A stretch of 64,000 nt of DNA from Dehalogenimonas alkenigignens (GCF_001466665.1 NZ_KQ758903.1:307684-371683); one strand, 5' to 3'; shown: positions 8,682 through 18,093, numbered from the stretch's first letter. Program-made: numbers and translations. Notes: generated by a model not told the origin, from the sequence alone.

Positions 8682-9155
8682 ATGTTTTCCCGCGAATGGT
8701 TCGTTTACGTCTTCGGGCGCTGGATCCTGCTGTCCGGCATCGCCGGGGCTATCATGCAGGTCATCATCGCCGATAAATTCGGCGTACCCACATTCCCGGC
8801 CTTCCTGCTGAACCAGCTTATTTTAGCCTCAGTCTTCTGGTATGTGGATAAATACATTTTCCAGCGCCATTTCGGCGCCGTCAAAGAGGTCTTCAAATTC
8901 CCCCGCGTCCGCGGCCAGTTCACCCCGGAGCACCAGTTCAACAAGATCGCCGAGGAATACGCCGAGTTCGCCGCAGCCTACAAGAAAAACCCCGCCGACC
9001 ATGGCAAATGGCTGCACGAGTTTCTTGATCTGTCGCACGCCGTGGAAATGACCGAGCGGGTGCTGAAGGAGAACGGCGCCGATGTCAACGCGGAGTTTTA
9101 TAAGATTGTGCAGCAGAATAAGGCCAAAGGATTGTATGAGAGAGAGGGATCCTGA
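8682..9155 (+). CDS. Membrane-anchored MazG-like nucleotide pyrophosphohydrolase domain protein
   Basis: 157 residues. Two membrane segments (about residues 10-30 and 40-60) precede a soluble helical domain. That domain has the MazG metal-binding pattern ExxE-n17-ExxD: E92/E95 in EEYAEF and E113/D116 in EFLDLSH. The C-terminal NKAKGLYERE also fits MazG-type proteins. The family hydrolyses nucleoside triphosphates to monophosphates and pyrophosphate. The gene sits directly behind a ZTP riboswitch, has a strong AGGAGAGG site, and appears to be transcribed alone. ZTP itself is an attractive but unproven substrate. Confidence 0.75.
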   Translation: MFSREWFVYVFGRWILLSGIAGAIMQVIIADKFGVPTFPAFLLNQLILASVFWYVDKYIFQRHFGAVKEVFKFPRVRGQFTPEHQFNKIAEEYAEFAAAYKKNPADHGKWLHEFLDLSHAVEMTERVLKENGADVNAEFYKIVQQNKAKGLYEREGS

Positions 9156-9209
9156 CCAAAAAAGAGCTTCCGTTCCACATGCTCATCGCGACGGTCTTTT
9201 AGGGCTTGC

Positions 9210-10670
9210 CTAGAGCTGTGGCTGCCGCAGATGCCAGTCGGTGACCTGCTGGAACGCGTGGCCGAGCTTTAATATCGTCTTCTCGGCGAAGGGCTTACCG
9301 ATGATCTGCAGCCCGATTGGCAGATTGTTGTGGAAGCCGCCTTGGATGGAGATGCCCGGAAGCCCGGCGATGTTGACCGGAATGGTGCAGATGTCGGACA
9401 GGTACATCGAGAACGGGTCGGCGGCTTTCTCGCCGATCTTGAACGGAACCGTCGGTGCGGTCGGCGTGATCAGGGCATCGTACCTCTCGAAAGCAGCATC
9501 GAACTCACGGCGGATGACGGTGCGCACCTTCTGCGCCTTGACGTACCAGGCGTCGTAATAGCCGGCGGACAGGGCGTAGGTGCCCAGCATAATGCGCCGC
9601 TTGACCTCCGGCCCGAAGCCCATAGCCCGGGTCTTTTCCATGGCCTGCCACATGCTGTCGGTCTCTTTATAGGAGAAGCCGTATTTGACGCCGTCGTAGC
9701 GGGCCAGATTGGCCGAGGCTTCCGACGGGGCGATGATGTAATAAACGGCCAGGGCGGCGTCGGTGGTCGGCAGGGAACACTCCTCGATGCTGCAGCCCAG
9801 ATCCTCATAGACCTTGAGTGCGGCGTCGACGGCGGCCTTCACCTCCGGGGTGACCCCTTGGGCCAGGTACTCCTTAGGTACCCCGATCCTCATGCCCTTT
9901 ACGCTGCCGCCAAGACAGCCGTGGTAGTCGGTCTCGGGCTGCGGCACCGAGGTGGAATCGCGCGGGTCGTACCCGGCGATGGCGTTCAGCATGAGGGCGG
10001 TGTCGGCGACGTCTTTGGTGAACGGACCGATCTGGTCCAGCGATGAAGCGAAGGCAATAAGCCCATAGCGCGACACTAACCCGTAGGTCGGCTTCAGGCC
10101 GACCACAGAGCAGAAAGCCGCCGGCTGGCGGATGCTGCCGCCAGTGTCGGAGCCCAGGGCGGCCGTGGCCAGGCCGGCGGCCACCGCCGCCGCCGAGCCG
10201 CCGCTGGAGCCGCCAGGGACCCGCGATGTGTCCCACGGATTCCTAGTCGTAAAATAAGCTGAGTTTTCCGTCGATGAGCCCATGGCAAACTCGTCCATGT
10301 TGGATTTGCCTATGATGACGGCGCCGCAGGCGTGCAGGCGCTCTACGACGGCAGCGTCATAGGGCGGAATGAAATTCTGAAGCATCTTTGACGAACAGGT
10401 AGTGCGGATGCCTTTGGTGCACAGGACATCCTTCAGAATGATGGGTATACCGGTCAAAGGATGACCCTCGCCGCGGGCAAGGATCGCGTCGGCTTTCTTG
10501 GCCTGATTGAGGGCGACACCTCCGGTGACGGTCATGAGCGCCTGAATTTTTGAATCGACGGCTTCGATACGATCAAGGTAGGCGCGGGTTAGCTCGATTG
10601 AGGACAGCTCTTTAGCCCTGAAAAGTCTCCCTGCCTCGGCTATGGTGAATGCACAAACGTCGATGGTCAT
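9210..10670 (-). CDS. gatA: Asp-tRNA(Asn)/Glu-tRNA(Gln) amidotransferase subunit A
   Basis: Glutaminase subunit of GatCAB, which converts mischarged Glu-tRNA(Gln) (and Asp-tRNA(Asn)) to the correct amide in the cytoplasm. The 486-residue amidase-signature protein has the lysine in [10 protein letters not shown] and the serines in [14 protein letters not shown] and [13 protein letters not shown], which form the Ser-cisSer-Lys triad. It follows gatC by three bases. gatB lies about 31 kb away on the other strand. Confidence 0.96.
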   Translation of the reverse strand: MTIDVCAFTIAEAGRLFRAKELSSIELTRAYLDRIEAVDSKIQALMTVTGGVALNQAKKADAILARGEGHPLTGIPIILKDVLCTKGIRTTCSSKMLQNFIPPYDAAVVERLHACGAVIIGKSNMDEFAMGSSTENSAYFTTRNPWDTSRVPGGSSGGSAAAVAAGLATAALGSDTGGSIRQPAAFCSVVGLKPTYGLVSRYGLIAFASSLDQIGPFTKDVADTALMLNAIAGYDPRDSTSVPQPETDYHGCLGGSVKGMRIGVPKEYLAQGVTPEVKAAVDAALKVYEDLGCSIEECSLPTTDAALAVYYIIAPSEASANLARYDGVKYGFSYKETDSMWQAMEKTRAMGFGPEVKRRIMLGTYALSAGYYDAWYVKAQKVRTVIRREFDAAFERYDALITPTAPTVPFKIGEKAADPFSMYLSDICTIPVNIAGLPGISIQGGFHNNLPIGLQIIGKPFAEKTILKLGHAFQQVTDWHLRQPQL

Positions 10671-10673
10671 GGT

Positions 10674-10961
10674 TTATTCGAGTACAGCTCGGATACGGAA
10701 GAAGTCGCCCTCTCGCTCCGGGGCATTCGATAGCACGGCGTCAATCGGCAGCGATGAAATAGGTTCGTCGTAGCCTAGAATGTTGCACTGGGCTACAGTG
10801 TGGGCGGTAGGCGGCACGCCGTCGGTGTCCACCTGTGACAATACGGCAAAATGGCCGAGGATGTCCGAGAGTTGGCTTTGCAGTCGATCTACTTCAGCAT
10901 CATCGATACCGAGCCGAGCCAGCCGGGCTATGTGAAGGACTTCTTCACGCGTCAATTCCAT
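10674..10961 (-). CDS. gatC: Asp/Glu-tRNA amidotransferase subunit C
   Basis: 95-residue subunit that clamps GatA and GatB together. It begins MELTREEVLHIARLARLGI, the typical helical start, and ends with a tail resembling the family DFFRIRAVLE. It is immediately upstream of gatA. An extended -10 element (TGCTATAAT; TATAAT at 10976-10971) lies nine bases before the ATG, so the mRNA has almost no leader. No clear Shine-Dalgarno position is available within such a leader. Confidence 0.93.
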   Translation of the reverse strand: MELTREEVLHIARLARLGIDDAEVDRLQSQLSDILGHFAVLSQVDTDGVPPTAHTVAQCNILGYDEPISSLPIDAVLSNAPEREGDFFRIRAVLE

Positions 10962-11025
10962 AATTGGAGGATTATAGCATTGCAGGCTACGAGTTGCATC
11001 CTCCGACTATTTATGAGCAAATAAG

Positions 11026-11667
11026 GTGGTGAAAGATATCGAGCGGTTCATCGCTGGTTTCAGGGCTTTCCGCGAAGACTATTTCGGCGCTGGAGGCTCC
11101 CGTTTCGACGCCCTGAAGAACAGCCAGCGCCCCCGGACGATGATCATCGGCTGCTCCGATTCCAGAGTCGACCCGGCTATGCTCACCGGCGCCGGACCCG
11201 GCGATATTTTCATCGTGCGCAACGTGGCGAACCTGGTACCGCCCTGCGAAGACGGCGGCGGACACCACGGCGTCAGCGCTGCCCTTGAATTCGCCGTTTG
11301 CCAGCTTGAGGTTGAACATATCGTGGTACTGGGACATTCCGGATGCGGCGGGATAAACGCCCTGATGGCCGGCGCTCGCGGTGAAAATTACATGGGCTTT
11401 CTGACCAAATGGATGGATATTGCGTCGGCGGCTCGGGACCTGGTGCTGTCAGATCTGCCCGGCAAAAGCCCTGAATTACAGCGGCGGGCGGTGGAGATGG
11501 CTTCGATATTGCTGTCCCTGGAAAACCTGCATACCTTCCCTTTCATCACCGCCAAAATGGCTGTCGGCAGGCTGTCGCTCCATGGCTGGTACTTCGACCT
11601 CCACGCTGGGGAACTGCTCGAATACCACGCCCCGAGCAGTGTTTTCGAGAGGATAGACCAACGGTAG
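11026..11667 (+). CDS. Beta-class carbonic anhydrase
   Basis: Interconverts CO2 and bicarbonate, useful for carboxylation in an autotroph-like or acetate-using anaerobe. Zinc ligands are C43 (IIGCSDSRVDP), H104 and C107 (VLGHSGCGG), with the D45/R47 dyad in place. The length of 213 residues is normal. The start is one of two adjacent GTG codons (11023 and 11026); neither has a strong ribosome site. It is transcribed divergently from gatC. Confidence 0.93.
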   Translation: MVKDIERFIAGFRAFREDYFGAGGSRFDALKNSQRPRTMIIGCSDSRVDPAMLTGAGPGDIFIVRNVANLVPPCEDGGGHHGVSAALEFAVCQLEVEHIVVLGHSGCGGINALMAGARGENYMGFLTKWMDIASAARDLVLSDLPGKSPELQRRAVEMASILLSLENLHTFPFITAKMAVGRLSLHGWYFDLHAGELLEYHAPSSVFERIDQR

Positions 11668-11732
11668 TCAAACAACCGCTCCGCAGCTATTGTCTCAGGA
11701 ATTCCGAGCAGCTGCGTCGTCCCCTTAAGATG

Positions 11733-12374
11733 CTATTTGATCAGTTTTTGCTTAAGCGCCATCGACACCGCTTCGGTTCGTGATGTGACACCGAGCTTGG
11801 AGAGAATGTTGGATACGTGGAACTTGGCGGTTGAGGCGGAGACGCCAAGTTGATCGGCGATTTCCGAGTTAGGCAGGCCATCCACCATCAGCGTCAGGAT
11901 CTCCTTCTCCCGTTCCGTGAGGTCATAATCCCGGGCTGAAGGATGCCGCATTTCTTCAATCAATACCTGGGTGGCTTCTGATGACAACTTGGACTGGCCG
12001 GCCATGGCGCCGCGGATCGCGGCTACCAGTTCAGCTGCCGAGACTGTCTTAAGCAGGTAACTCATAGCGCCGGCCTTGAGCGCCCCGTCCACCTGTTCCC
12101 GTTCCTTGAACGAGGTCAGGATAATCACTCTGGCCGCGGGGCAGCGCTCGTGGATCAGTTTGGTTGCCGCAACGCCGTCCATCACCGGCATCAGCAAATC
12201 CATCAGCACAACGTCCGGTTTCAACCTTTCGCACTGACGGACGCCTTCCGACCCGTCGGCAGCTTCGCCGACTAGCTCAAGGTCGTCCTCAGCGGCTAAC
12301 ATGGCGCTCAACCCGCTGCGCACCACGCTATGGTCATCAACCAGCAGAACCCGGATCGGTTTAGTCTCCGCCAT
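11733..12374 (-). CDS. NarL/LuxR-family response regulator
   Basis: Two-domain regulator of 213 residues. The receiver domain has the acidic pair D13/D14 and phospho-acceptor D59 (VVLMDLLMP). The C-terminal LuxR-type helix-turn-helix carries LTEREKEILTLMVDGLPNSE. It overlaps the 3' end of the histidine kinase gene by 14 bases and is certainly its partner. Target genes are not visible; the lipoprotein-kinase-regulator operon itself is one candidate. Confidence 0.94.
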   Translation of the reverse strand: MAETKPIRVLLVDDHSVVRSGLSAMLAAEDDLELVGEAADGSEGVRQCERLKPDVVLMDLLMPVMDGVAATKLIHERCPAARVIILTSFKEREQVDGALKAGAMSYLLKTVSAAELVAAIRGAMAGQSKLSSEATQVLIEEMRHPSARDYDLTEREKEILTLMVDGLPNSEIADQLGVSASTAKFHVSNILSKLGVTSRTEAVSMALKQKLIK

Positions 12375-14136
12375 GAATTTCCTCCCCGGCCGGCAGGCGC
12401 CATTTTAAATTCACCACGGTGCCGCGGCCAATTTCACTCTTTACTTCAAGATCAGCCCCGATATCGCGGGCGCGGTCTCGCATGATGCCCAGGCCAAGGC
12501 TTTCAGGCCTGGTTGCTGAACGATCAAATCCCAAACCGTCGTCACCGACGCTGAGTACGGCGGAGCCGCCTTCGCAGCGCATCTGTATTATAATATGATT
12601 AGCTTGAGCGTGCTTGGCGATATTGTTGAGCGCTTCCTGGGCGACGCGGTAAAAAGCCACCTTAACCTCCGGAGTCATCTGACACTCTTCGGACACTTGA
12701 AGATCCACCGGAGTGGGTTGGCGGGTGTTGAACGATTCCACCAGTTGGCGCAGCAGGTAGCTCATATCAGCGTCCGCCAGCACCTGCGGCCGCAGTTCGA
12801 AGAGCAGGGTGCGCATCTCAGCCAGGGCGCCCCGGGTCAGGCGCTGGATCTCATCTAGCCGCCGGCGTCCTTCTTCCGGATTCTTAGCCCACAGCTTGGG
12901 TAGGACTTCCGCGATAATACAGGTAGAAAAAAGCGTTTGGCTGACCGCGTCGTGCAGGTCTCTCGCCAGGCGGTTGCGCTCTTCAGCCGCAGCGTGTTCC
13001 AGCTTGCCTTCGGTAGCCTGGAGGCGCTCTATCATTCGGTCGAAGGAGCGGGATAATTGCCCAAGCTCGTCCGTTCGGTCCGAAGCTGAGATGCGAGCCA
13101 ATTTGCCCGTAGCGGCGATGCTGTTGGTAGCCTCGGTCAGCTTGACAATGGGGCTGGTCAGATTGGACACCGCCCGGAAAATGGCGGCGGTGCCGATGAC
13201 GCCCATGGCTACCCAGAGAGCGACGATAGTAGCTGCCATGCGGTCAATCGGCGCATGCGCATCCGCCTCAGATTGCTGGACAATAACGCCCCAGCCGGTC
13301 AAGCCGCCGACCGGGCTGAAGGCCGAAAGCACAACCTGTCCGCTTTCAGCTTCGGTATATTCTACGAAACCCTCATTGCCGGCGATCAAGACCGATATTT
13401 CCTCCGGCAGCGGACGGCCTATCATGGCTGGTTCCCGGTGAGCGATGATCTCGCCGCTCCTCGATACCAGATACACGAAACCGGTTTGGCCGAACGTTAT
13501 CTGCTGGATACCCCCCCAGATGCCCTGAAGATCAATTTCCAGCACTACCGTCCCTAACGCCGGGTTGAGCGGTAAACCCAGATGCATTACCGGGATATTT
13601 TCAATCGGGCTGAAGGCCACCTCAGACAGGAAGGTGCCCTGTGTCCGGGATGATCGGTAGGCATCCAGGACTGAGTCGTTGACCGGCACTGCCGGTCGCG
13701 CCAGGATTTCGGCGCTGGTCAGCCTGAATAGATTGTCTACGCTATCGTTGATATAAAATCGCAAAACGCCCTGGGAGTCATAAAAATAGATGCTTCGGTA
13801 TCGTTGGGGCGCCGACAACCGGAGCGACACCGCGGCGCCGACTTGTCCGGATAGATCCGGATTAAGCAGTTCCAGGTGCCGGGTAAAGTTTCGGGCGTCG
13901 GCCAGGATCTCCGCCACCTGGGCGTTCAAGTCACGGCCAATGATCGAGGCAATCTGAGTGTTGCGCTGGCTGGTCTCCTGAAGCATATAACTCTGACCGA
14001 AACCAAGAAAAGCCAGGCTGACTACGCTCACCGCCACAATCCAGAAGATTACGCTGGAAGTGACCAGTTGCCGCTTGAGGCTGAACTTGACCCAGCCGTT
14101 CTTGGGCAGTAACGAAGTTTTTTCTTCCAAAGTCAT
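12361..14136 (-). CDS. Membrane sensor histidine kinase (NarX/DegS type, HisKA_3)
   Basis: 591 residues. A membrane segment at about 24-48 is followed by an extracytoplasmic double-Cache-like sensor (about 50-295). A second membrane segment (about 300-325) leads into HAMP. The dimerisation and phospho-acceptor region has ERNRLARDLHDAVSQ with H395, and the GHKL ATPase has EALNNIAKHA and GDDGLGFD. It overlaps the start of the response regulator, and its own start overlaps the stop of a substrate-binding lipoprotein gene. That lipoprotein probably presents a ligand to the sensor domain. Confidence 0.94.
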   Translation of the reverse strand: MTLEEKTSLLPKNGWVKFSLKRQLVTSSVIFWIVAVSVVSLAFLGFGQSYMLQETSQRNTQIASIIGRDLNAQVAEILADARNFTRHLELLNPDLSGQVGAAVSLRLSAPQRYRSIYFYDSQGVLRFYINDSVDNLFRLTSAEILARPAVPVNDSVLDAYRSSRTQGTFLSEVAFSPIENIPVMHLGLPLNPALGTVVLEIDLQGIWGGIQQITFGQTGFVYLVSRSGEIIAHREPAMIGRPLPEEISVLIAGNEGFVEYTEAESGQVVLSAFSPVGGLTGWGVIVQQSEADAHAPIDRMAATIVALWVAMGVIGTAAIFRAVSNLTSPIVKLTEATNSIAATGKLARISASDRTDELGQLSRSFDRMIERLQATEGKLEHAAAEERNRLARDLHDAVSQTLFSTCIIAEVLPKLWAKNPEEGRRRLDEIQRLTRGALAEMRTLLFELRPQVLADADMSYLLRQLVESFNTRQPTPVDLQVSEECQMTPEVKVAFYRVAQEALNNIAKHAQANHIIIQMRCEGGSAVLSVGDDGLGFDRSATRPESLGLGIMRDRARDIGADLEVKSEIGRGTVVNLKWRLPAGEEIHGGD

Positions 14137-15116
14137 TCGGTCAGTATCGTTAACAGGCCGCCGGTGATCTGCTGCTTCAACTCGTCGAGGCGCGCCAGCA
14201 TCTGGGGTGTAACCAGATCGGTATCGAATGGGCCAAGGGAAAAGCCATTCTCTTTCAGACCAAGCGACCGGGTGCCGGGAGTGAATTTTTCATTCTTGAC
14301 TTCCTCAACGAGCAGCAGCACCGCCGTATCCACCCGTTTTGGGCGGTTGCCGACGACATTGCCCGGAGCCAGATAGCGCTGGTCGCCGCTGGTGCCAGTT
14401 GTCAGCTTACCGGTCTGCTGGGCAGCCTGGATGATCCCCAAGCCGGTGCGTGAGGCGGCATTGTGGATTATATCCACACCCTCGCTATAGCGTTTTAGCG
14501 CCAGAGCCAGGCCGACCTGCGGATCGGCGAAAGTGCCGGCAAAGTCGGTTATCACTGTGACTGAAGGGTCCTGATGGGCAGCCCCTTGAGTAAAACCTGA
14601 CATGATGCGGCGAATGGCTGGGATATCTGTGCCGCCAATGACACAGATTTTTTTGGTTTGGGTGAGCATCGCCGCTAAAGCTCCCATTAAAAAGTCGGCT
14701 TCCTGCTCCCGGTAGACGATTGAAGACACATTCGGCGCGGTCAGTTCAAAATCAATTCCGGCGAATTTGACGCTTGGGAATTCCGCTGCCACAATCTTCA
14801 AAGACTCCAGGTTTTCAAACGCCACGGCAATGATAAGATCATATCCGCTGCGGGCAAAAAGGCGCAGGGCGTCAATATTTGCTTCTTTGCTGCCGGAGGC
14901 GATGGTTTCAAACCGGATGTTGTATTTCGTTTGGGCTTCGAGCAGCCCGGCATAGGCAGAGTCGTTAAAAGACCGATCACCCAGACCGCCGCTGCCCAGC
15001 AACAGACCGACATTAAGCACTCTGGTCTGCTGCTCAACAGGAGCACACGAGGCTGACGGCAGGATTAAAACAAAGGCGATCAAAATAAAGGATAATCGCC
15101 GCAACGACGAAATCAT
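14133..15116 (-). CDS. BMP/PnrA-family substrate-binding lipoprotein
   Basis: Periplasmic-binding-type protein of the basic membrane protein family, whose members bind purine nucleosides in ABC import systems. A lipoprotein signal ends at SASC (about residue 24). The mature domain begins VLNVGLLLGSGGLGDRSFND, the family N-terminus, and later has the hinge region ICVIGGTDIP. I use the ATG at 15116 because the predicted transcript starts at about 15137. No permease or ATPase is nearby. The stop overlaps the kinase start, so it probably acts as a ligand sensor for that kinase. Confidence 0.88.
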   Translation of the reverse strand: MISSLRRLSFILIAFVLILPSASCAPVEQQTRVLNVGLLLGSGGLGDRSFNDSAYAGLLEAQTKYNIRFETIASGSKEANIDALRLFARSGYDLIIAVAFENLESLKIVAAEFPSVKFAGIDFELTAPNVSSIVYREQEADFLMGALAAMLTQTKKICVIGGTDIPAIRRIMSGFTQGAAHQDPSVTVITDFAGTFADPQVGLALALKRYSEGVDIIHNAASRTGLGIIQAAQQTGKLTTGTSGDQRYLAPGNVVGNRPKRVDTAVLLLVEEVKNEKFTPGTRSLGLKENGFSLGPFDTDLVTPQMLARLDELKQQITGGLLTILTE

Positions 15117-15143
15117 TTCAACACTTTCACCTGACAATGCAAT

Positions 15144-15172
15144 ATCCTACCTAGCGGGTCAATTGTTGTCAA
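15144..15172 (-). promoter_or_regulatory. Promoter of the lipoprotein-kinase-regulator operon
   Basis: Minus-strand TTGACA (15172-15167) and TAGGAT (15149-15144) are exactly 17 bases apart, placing the start near 15137. Confidence 0.65.
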
Positions 15173-15424
15173 TCGTTATTTTTTAATGCGTTGAATTATT
15201 ATTTAAGTTGTTCCACTGCTAAGCTAATTGAGTTCAGTAGAACAAGCACATTGAAGATTCGGTAGCTGTCAACTCGTTTCCTGGTCAAGTCCTATATGTT
15301 CAATTATGGCTAATAATATTAACTATCGTAAGATAGAATATGCATTCATCCCGATCTTGTCGACGGTATTATTGCCACTTTCACGTTCGTTTAATCAATA
15401 CGAAAAATATTTCTTTAAAACCTC
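15173..15424. other. AT-rich intergenic spacer
   Basis: This gap between divergent operons is clearly more AT-rich than its surroundings and has no reading frame or RNA motif that I recognise. It probably holds upstream regulatory sites for both sides; I cannot define any. Confidence 0.5.
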
Positions 15425-15452
15425 TTGTATTTTATTCATTACCAGATATAAA
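15425..15452 (+). promoter_or_regulatory. Promoter of the PilT-like gene, probably leaderless
   Basis: TTGTAT (15425-15430), a 16-base spacer and TATAAA (15447-15452). Only eight bases separate the -10 box from the ATG at 15461, and no ribosome site exists. Confidence 0.55.
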
Positions 15453-15460
15453 CTGGACTC

Positions 15461-16591
15461 ATGGACGTATTAGAATTGGTACGCAAAGCAGTTGACCTGA
15501 AAGCATCGGATTTACAATTGGTGATTGACAGCCCGCCGCTCCTTAGAATCGACGGCGAACTCCAGGCGGTTGAAGGGTTCGGGGATCTGACGCCGCACGA
15601 TATTGATGTCGCTCTGGTTCAGCTTACCGATGAAGATCAGCGTCAGGTTTTCCTGAACACCAAAGAACTGGATTTCGCATATTCGATGCAAGACCTGGGC
15701 CGGCTGCGGTGTAACGTGGCCAGGCAGATGAACGGTTTGAGCTTGGCTATCCGGCTTCTGCCGCCGAAAGTACCGACTATCGACGAACTTGAGCTGCCTC
15801 AGATTCTGAAGGAACTGGTGCAGCAACCCCGTGGTTTGCTGCTGGTCACCGGCCCGACCGGCTCCGGTAAGAGCACCACTCTGGCGGCGATGATCCACCA
15901 CCTGAACCAGACCGGTGGTCACCATATCATCACCATCGAAGATCCGATCGAATATGTTCACCGCCGGATCAAATGCGCTATCACCCAGCGCCAGCTTGGA
16001 GACGACACCACCTCTTACCCTTCAGCGTTGCGCCACATCCTGAGACAGAACCCGGACGTCATCATGCTGGGCGAAATCCGCGACCCGGAAACAGCCGCCG
16101 CCGCGTTAGCCGTGGCTGAAACCGGGCACCTGGTGCTCTCCACCAGCCACGCACCTTCAGCGCCCCAAGCGGTTGAACGCATCATAGATCTGTTCCCGCC
16201 GCAAGAGCGGCATCTCGCAGAGACCCGACTTGCCTCGCTATTGGTTGCGGTGGTTTGCCAGACGCTGGTACCCCGTGCCGACAGTTCCGGACGCATCGCC
16301 GCGGTTGAGTTGATGATTGCCACGCCGGCCGCACGCGCCCTAATCCGGGATGGTAAGGTTTATCAGCTGCACAATGTCATCACCACCAGTCGGGAGAACG
16401 GTATGGTGACGATGGACGAAGCACTGGCTGAACTTTATAAAAACGGCAAAATAAGCCTGAAGGCGCTTTTTGCCCACTGCAACGATTCCAACGAGGTGAA
16501 GAAGTACCTTGGCACGACGCTACATCCTTTTGAAGAGACCGTAAAGAAGCAGCCTGCCAAAAAAGGCGTAGCGGCGCCGAAAGAATCCTGA
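15461..16591 (+). CDS. PilT/GspE-type secretion ATPase
   Basis: 376-residue hexameric ATPase of the pilus-retraction family. It has an N-terminal PAS-like region with ASDLQLVIDSPPLLRIDGEL. The Walker A motif is GPTGSGKST (K137), an aspartate box lies in ITIEDPIEYVH, and the Walker B region is VIMLGEIRDPETA, followed by the histidine box HLVLSTSHAP. These order it as PilT rather than PilB. No other pilus gene lies in the window, so it is an orphan here. The C-terminal Lys-rich tail (about 20 residues) is unusual. Confidence 0.88.
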   Translation: MDVLELVRKAVDLKASDLQLVIDSPPLLRIDGELQAVEGFGDLTPHDIDVALVQLTDEDQRQVFLNTKELDFAYSMQDLGRLRCNVARQMNGLSLAIRLLPPKVPTIDELELPQILKELVQQPRGLLLVTGPTGSGKSTTLAAMIHHLNQTGGHHIITIEDPIEYVHRRIKCAITQRQLGDDTTSYPSALRHILRQNPDVIMLGEIRDPETAAAALAVAETGHLVLSTSHAPSAPQAVERIIDLFPPQERHLAETRLASLLVAVVCQTLVPRADSSGRIAAVELMIATPAARALIRDGKVYQLHNVITTSRENGMVTMDEALAELYKNGKISLKALFAHCNDSNEVKKYLGTTLHPFEETVKKQPAKKGVAAPKES

Positions 16592-16599
16592 CGCCGAAT

Positions 16600-17046
16600 T
16601 TAGGTTTGTTCCAGCGAAACGATAAAGGCTTGCAGCGAGGCCACGTCTGCCGCTTCGCCGACAAAATGACCAGCTTCATCAACCTTTAGATTCCAGCACC
16701 TTGCCAGCCCATCACGGCAGTCTTTTTTATCCGCGTCGGCGTTCCATTCGACACATGAAGCCGGCTTGAACTTCTGGATGCGGCAAAAGAAGATTCTCCC
16801 GCCGGGTTGAGGTTCCAAAAACACACAGTGGCCGCCGCTGTGGCGCAAGAGCACCGTTTTAACGTCTGGCCAAGCATTGTCAAGATAGCCCGACTCGAAG
16901 GTGTCCCATTCAATCCTCAGCTTTTCGGCGATACGGTGAGCCTCTCCGATTGTCATCTGCACCTGGTATTTGGAACAACAGACGCCGCAGCAGAAACACC
17001 GGAAAGCTGGTTCGGTTTCGGCTTCATTTTGTACCTGAAGTGCCAA
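16600..17046 (-). CDS. YkgJ-family cysteine cluster protein
   Basis: 148 residues with CFCCGVCCSKYQVQMT near the N-terminus and further cysteines in SCVEWNADADKKDC. This is the pattern of YkgJ/Fe-S-type zinc- or iron-binding cluster proteins. The biochemical role of the family is unsettled. It is convergent with the PilT-like gene, with an eight-base gap. Confidence 0.82.
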   Translation of the reverse strand: MALQVQNEAETEPAFRCFCCGVCCSKYQVQMTIGEAHRIAEKLRIEWDTFESGYLDNAWPDVKTVLLRHSGGHCVFLEPQPGGRIFFCRIQKFKPASCVEWNADADKKDCRDGLARCWNLKVDEAGHFVGEAADVASLQAFIVSLEQT

Positions 17047-17159
17047 ATTATCACCTCATAAAGCGAAAGCCCAAGGCGTGAGTCACGGCCTCAGGCTCAG
17101 AAATGTTTTATGTCTGTTGCACGAATTATAGCCGAATCAGCTGTAGATGTCACCTGCGT

Positions 17160-17188
17160 TTGCCGTCGCGGTTTGCGGCGGGTATACT
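17160..17188 (+). promoter_or_regulatory. Promoter of the universal stress protein gene
   Basis: TTGCCG (17160-17165) and TATACT (17183-17188) are 17 bases apart, followed by a leader of about 30 bases with GAGGG before the ATG at 17227. Confidence 0.55.
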
Positions 17189-17226
17189 TAAGTTAACGCA
17201 GGCGTTGACTGAAAGCGAGGGCTTCC

Positions 17227-18093
17227 ATGCCCCAGATCAAGCAGGTGGTGATACCGCTGGACGGATCGGCCGAGGCCGAAATCACCCTGCCGTATGGCCT
17301 AGCCCTGGCGCAGCACTTCCAGGCCGCCCTGGAACTCGTCTCTGTGGACGAAAGCGGAGGCGCCGACACAACCAACCTGTTCCGCAGCTACCATCAGCAC
17401 CTCGACGAACGACTCAAGTCTAAATACCCGGGTGCGCCAGCCTGGCAGACTTACCTCCGCAGCGGCAAGGCACCCGATGAGATCAACAAATTCATCGCCG
17501 AAAAAAATGCCGACCTGGTCATCCTATCCGCCCATGGCTCCTCCGGTCGCGGTGCGGTGCTTTTGGGCAAAACGGCGGCTAAGATATTGTCCGGTATCAT
17601 CAAACCCGCGATTCTTGTTCAGACCCCGCCGCCGGAGGGCTCGCCATTGTTCAGCAAGATCCTGGTACCGCTGGACGGTTCCGGCATCGGCCAGGCCGCG
17701 CTAGACCTGGTTGCTGAACTGGCCCCGGCTTTCGGCGCCGAGGTGGTACTAATCCAGGTAGTTGAGCCAGTGCGCTATATGCCCAGCGTCGACGGCTTGG
17801 GCGCCTATACGTTGCCCATTGACGACGCCGAGATCGAAAAAGAGGCGAGTATCTTCCTGGCTCGGCGTGCCGAAGTACTGCAGCAGAAGGGTATCAAGGT
17901 GTCAACAGTGGTCAAGACCGGCTCAGCCGCGGACCTCATCCTGAAATATGCATCGGAAAACAAGGTCGATCTGATCGCTATGTCCACCCACGGCCTGTCC
18001 GGCATTACTCGCTGGGTCTTCGGTTCCGTCACTGAGAAGATCATGCAGTATGGGACACTGCCGGTTCTCGTCGTCCACCCGCCCGGAGGTTGA
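17227..18093 (+). CDS. Universal stress protein with two tandem UspA domains
   Basis: 288 residues made of two Usp domains (about 1-140 and 143-285). Each starts with a strand carrying VVIPLDGS or ILVPLDGSG. Each ends with the nucleotide-binding loop pattern: the first has SAHGSSGRGAVLLGKTA, the second STHGLSGITRWVFGSVTE. Both loops look intact, so both halves may bind ATP. Such proteins are cytoplasmic stress factors of loosely defined function. It stands alone with its own promoter. Confidence 0.92.
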   Translation: MPQIKQVVIPLDGSAEAEITLPYGLALAQHFQAALELVSVDESGGADTTNLFRSYHQHLDERLKSKYPGAPAWQTYLRSGKAPDEINKFIAEKNADLVILSAHGSSGRGAVLLGKTAAKILSGIIKPAILVQTPPPEGSPLFSKILVPLDGSGIGQAALDLVAELAPAFGAEVVLIQVVEPVRYMPSVDGLGAYTLPIDDAEIEKEASIFLARRAEVLQQKGIKVSTVVKTGSAADLILKYASENKVDLIAMSTHGLSGITRWVFGSVTEKIMQYGTLPVLVVHPPGG

